Source: a virus. Taken from it: a DNA stretch of 22,319 bases. The stretch is from positions 1-22,319 of IMG/VR virus record IMGVR_UViG_3300047550_002552; one strand, written 5' to 3'. Below are positions 20,244 through 22,319 of the stretch, piece by piece. Numbering within the stretch: the first letter of the stretch is position 1; every line of letters begins with the position of its first letter. The position numbers and the translations under genes are program-made. The notes beneath the pieces are model-generated. The model was given only the letters and a program-made list of their open reading frames with translations, did no database searches and was not told the DNA's origin.

Positions 20244-20845
20244 CAGCCGTACACCTCTACGGTGTCAATACCGGCCGAGATGGTGACAGAGCCAACCAAG
20301 GTCTCGCCATAGACGATTGGCACGGGTGTGCCTTGCCTGCTGGTGTTTTGGATGCCGCTGAAGCTGTAGCTTTTGCGGGGATCGTTGTTGTCTTGTGGTG
20401 TGCCGGGTTGGTTGATCTTTGGTGTGGGAGTGAGCAGTCCAGCGACGCCGCCGAGCACAAGGCTCACGCCAATACCAGCCAGAACAGTGCTGACTGCGAC
20501 AGGCGCAGCAAGACCAAGCAATCCGATAGTTGCACCGCCAGTGAAAAATGCACCGGCAATCAATGCAGCCCCAATCAAAATACGCCCCACATTGCCACCA
20601 GCACCCACTAGCACCGGCACGATCTTGATCTCTTGCTGCCCCGCTGGATCATGCAGCTCATCCATGGTTAGTGCATATTTCCCCACACTGACGCGGTAGT
20701 GCTGATCCGCCATGTGCTTTTCAAGCTGCGGGAAGTTCACCACTAGAAACCGCACCGCCTCAGCGGCGTTGGCAACGTCCGCCTCAAACACACGCTGGCC
20801 AAGGAACTTGGCAAGTCGTCCATATACCCGGATCTTCCGCAGCAT
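20243..20845 (-). CDS. Tail assembly protein, lambda gpI-like
   Basis: 200 aa. The N-terminal ubiquitin-like part (MLRKIRVYGRLAKFLGQRVF, then AVRFLVVNFPQLEKHM) is followed by a hydrophobic Ala/Gly-rich region (about 80-140, VGRILIGAALIAGAFFTGGA and VAVSTVLAGIGVSLVLGGVAG) and a C-terminal strand block including TPVPIVYGETLVGSVTI. This is the usual gpI family layout between gpK and gpJ. In lambda it is needed for tip assembly but not found in the mature tail. The order K, I, J on minus is as in lambda. Confidence 0.9.
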   Translation of the reverse strand: MLRKIRVYGRLAKFLGQRVFEADVANAAEAVRFLVVNFPQLEKHMADQHYRVSVGKYALTMDELHDPAGQQEIKIVPVLVGAGGNVGRILIGAALIAGAFFTGGATIGLLGLAAPVAVSTVLAGIGVSLVLGGVAGLLTPTPKINQPGTPQDNNDPRKSYSFSGIQNTSRQGTPVPIVYGETLVGSVTISAGIDTVEVYG

Positions 20846-20853
20846 GATGCGAC

Positions 20854-21579
20854 TCAGCCTCCACCCATGGTAACGAAGTCGGGATGGCGCAGCCTATGGC
20901 CAGTGCATTTCTGAAGCCAGCCGCCACCGCCGTACAGATCACGACTGCTGAGTCGTCCGCGCAAGTGGTGAAGCACCATTCCGTCACCGATGTAGACGCC
21001 GCAGTGGTTCAAGCCGCTGCCTGAAATGTTCATCAGCAGGAAGTCGCCTTTTTGCAGCTCTTGCTCCTCTTCCAGCTCGCGAAAGCCAGCCTCGCGCCAG
21101 CAGTCATCGAACATTGGCGCCGCTTCAAACTGCTCTGGTGTTAGCGGTCGCTCCCAGTCGCGTAGGTGTAATCCGTGCTCGGCGTACCAATCACGCGCCA
21201 GCGTCCAGCAGTCGCTGATGCCCCAGGTCCATTGCCTGCCGATGAGTGGAGCGCGGTAGCCGCTTGGTTGGCATTCGCCCCATCCGCCGGTCTTTGGATT
21301 CCAGATGTACCACGGTAGACCGCTTGCCTCGCAGGCCATTAGATCCGGCTGGCTTGGCGTTGGTGGCGTGCTTGGATGCGAGTGGAACACCGCGACGATT
21401 TCGCCGGCATCTTCGGCGGCTGCGTAGTCGGCAGGATCGAGGATGAACTGATCGCTGCCGCTGCTGAGGTTGCGACATGGCCAGTAGCGTTCGCGGCCTT
21501 TGACCACCACCACAAGCCCGCACGCCTCACGCGGTATATCACCACGTGCATGATCCATTGCGGCGTGCTTCCAGGTCAT
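20854..21579 (-). CDS. Tail tip peptidase, lambda gpK-like: JAMM plus NlpC/P60
   Basis: 241 aa with two domains. The N-terminal JAB/MPN+ metalloprotease (about 1-100) has E18 (PREACGL), [14 protein letters not shown] with H66, H68, S76 and D79, the complete JAMM set. The C-terminal NlpC/P60 domain (about 115-235) has D123-C124 (SDCW), H192 ([10 protein letters not shown]) and a following Leu-His-His. Both active sites look intact, which fits cell-wall crossing at infection and possible processing of tail parts. The ATGA overlap with gpL and the 8-bp gap to gpI keep lambda gene order. Confidence 0.94.
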   Translation of the reverse strand: MTWKHAAMDHARGDIPREACGLVVVVKGRERYWPCRNLSSGSDQFILDPADYAAAEDAGEIVAVFHSHPSTPPTPSQPDLMACEASGLPWYIWNPKTGGWGECQPSGYRAPLIGRQWTWGISDCWTLARDWYAEHGLHLRDWERPLTPEQFEAAPMFDDCWREAGFRELEEEQELQKGDFLLMNISGSGLNHCGVYIGDGMVLHHLRGRLSSRDLYGGGGWLQKCTGHRLRHPDFVTMGGG

Positions 21580-22253
21580 CCGCTAAAGGCTCCGATGCCG
21601 GGGTAGCTGCCAAATGGCAGTTCAGCCGTAGCGCCAAAGTGCGCTTTGCAGTCAGTCAGTGTTTTGAGGCAGGTCGGCAGCCCGCCGCTGTAGCCACATT
21701 CGGTTGACTTGTATACCCACTGGCAGATGTTGGCGATGCATTGCCGTTTAGGTGCGCTGACGCCAGCAAGGTCAAAAGCGGCCGCAAGCTCAAACTCGAC
21801 TACCTCGCGGTTTTCGATGGTTTTGCGATCGACGTAGTAGATCTCACGCGGAAACTCCGCCGTAGGGTCGGGACTGTAGGGGCTAGTGCCACCAGGGAAG
21901 TTTGCTGCGTCGATATAGCGTGCCAGCGTGCGGATGCGCGTAAATTTGGCACCCTCCAGTCCATCCGGCAGTGTCAACAGCAGGGCCGTGATGGTGCTGA
22001 GGATGTTGCTGACGCGGATCTTGGGACGTGGGAGCTGACCATTGCCGCTGTATTCAAACCCATCAGCCTCGACGGGAAAACGCTGATAGTTGTTGCCGTT
22101 CCACACCACCTCGCCATTGTTGTTGAGGCTGGTGCCAGCGTGGAAACGGTAGGTGTCGTTTGCGCCGTGTTGGGCAGTATTCAGCTCCAGCTCGAACAGC
22201 TCGATGACCGCGCCGGGGGCTATCTCCTGTAGGGCTGAGACGGGTACGGTCAT
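21576..22253 (-). CDS. Minor tail protein, lambda gpL-like with Fe-S Cys set
   Basis: 225 aa. The N-terminal beta domain (IELFELELN, then [20 protein letters not shown]) is followed by [20 protein letters not shown]. The C-terminal domain has Cys at 172, 177, 186, 195 and 202 ([20 protein letters not shown], then CLKTLTDC). Lambda gpL-related proteins bind an iron-sulfur cluster with conserved Cys in this region (established for the family). Four of the five residues here could be the ligands. gpL belongs to the tail-tip hub. Its ATGA coupling to gpM and gpK matches lambda order. Confidence 0.93.
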   Translation of the reverse strand: MTVPVSALQEIAPGAVIELFELELNTAQHGANDTYRFHAGTSLNNNGEVVWNGNNYQRFPVEADGFEYSGNGQLPRPKIRVSNILSTITALLLTLPDGLEGAKFTRIRTLARYIDAANFPGGTSPYSPDPTAEFPREIYYVDRKTIENREVVEFELAAAFDLAGVSAPKRQCIANICQWVYKSTECGYSGGLPTCLKTLTDCKAHFGATAELPFGSYPGIGAFSG

Positions 22254-22319
22254 GGCTCGAACACCCTTCGCAGCGTCATTTGAAGATCGTTATTATTGTG
22301 ATTATTATACGTTGTACTC
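22250..22319 (-). CDS. C-terminal fragment of minor tail protein, gpM-like
   Basis: A minus frame enters at the right edge and ends at TGA 22252-22250, overlapping the gpL start as ATGA. The 22 visible residues contain [20 protein letters not shown], a C-terminus of the kind seen in gpM-family tail-tip proteins. Position directly upstream of gpL is as in lambda. Only the last fifth or so of such a protein is in the window, so identity rests on the ending and gene order. Confidence 0.7.
   Translation of the reverse strand, partial: STTYNNHNNNDLQMTLRRVFEP

Noticed and set aside
21741-22232. Plus-strand frame of 163 codons opposite gpL
   Set aside because: gpL is certain from its Cys set and gene order. 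The opposite frame has no features.
1-22319. tRNA genes, CRISPR arrays, insertion sequences, integrase or att sites
   Set aside because: I looked on both strands and saw no cloverleaf, no spaced direct repeats, no transposase and no recombinase, so lysogeny cannot be argued from this window.

Overview
This window is part of a tailed double-stranded DNA phage (or prophage) genome with a lambda-like siphovirus tail module. A cyanobacterial host, probably a picocyanobacterium of the Synechococcus/Cyanobium type, is my best inference. Several proteins match styles I remember from cyanophages: ThyX with an FQEFS-x-RY core, the short leading proteins built around ALRAAADQV, a 44-residue basic protein beginning MTVKAKTGTGRIEHQ, and the small Cys-rich proteins. 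This is recall, not a database result. Many starts lack a Shine-Dalgarno sequence, which also fits a cyanobacterial host. No integrase, portal, terminase, capsid, tRNA or CRISPR array is visible.

The layout is convergent. From 1 to about 7.76 kb nearly all genes lie on the plus strand and are packed, often with ATGA or TAATG stop/start overlaps. This is the early/metabolic arm. It starts with a run of small unknown proteins (1-1487), including three short genes of about 55 codons. A small minus-strand helix-turn-helix gene (1501-1710) follows, divergent from the next plus genes across a 57-bp gap that holds an inverted repeat. Then comes a recombination block: a RecE-like PD-(D/E)XK nuclease, a 182-aa partner of unknown function, a 112-aa protein with an AT-hook-like tail, and SSB closed by a clear hairpin. 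Next is a nucleotide-supply block with ThyX and a dNMP kinase, interleaved with small zinc-binding proteins. Three of these share a Cys-rich C-terminal module.

The middle (7.7-9.2 kb) is the junction of the two arms. It holds dCTP deaminase on the minus strand, flanked by two unrelated HNH endonucleases: a small CxxC-type HNH on minus and a NUMOD4/HNH homing type on plus. Inverted repeats lie on both sides of dcd.

From 9.2 kb to the right edge everything real is on the minus strand, read right to left. In transcription order it contains tail proteins gpM (fragment), gpL (Fe-S type), gpK (JAMM plus NlpC/P60), gpI and gpJ (tip/host specificity). A series of nine fibre, adhesin or small accessory genes follows, including a YadA-head-like repeat fibre and a glycine-rich adhesin. 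Then come a basic 44-aa protein, two small membrane proteins (probable holin-type functions) and a two-domain lysin (GH24 muramidase plus M15 peptidase). This is the tail-tip, adhesion and lysis end of a late operon.

Together the genes describe a phage that supplies its own thymidylate pathway (Dcd, ThyX, dNMP kinase), carries single-strand recombination functions, and invests in a complex adhesive tail tip. The observations I consider most worth following are the shared Cys-rich module, the divergent HTH switch candidate, the RHS variant of the ThyX signature, and the dcd/HNH junction.
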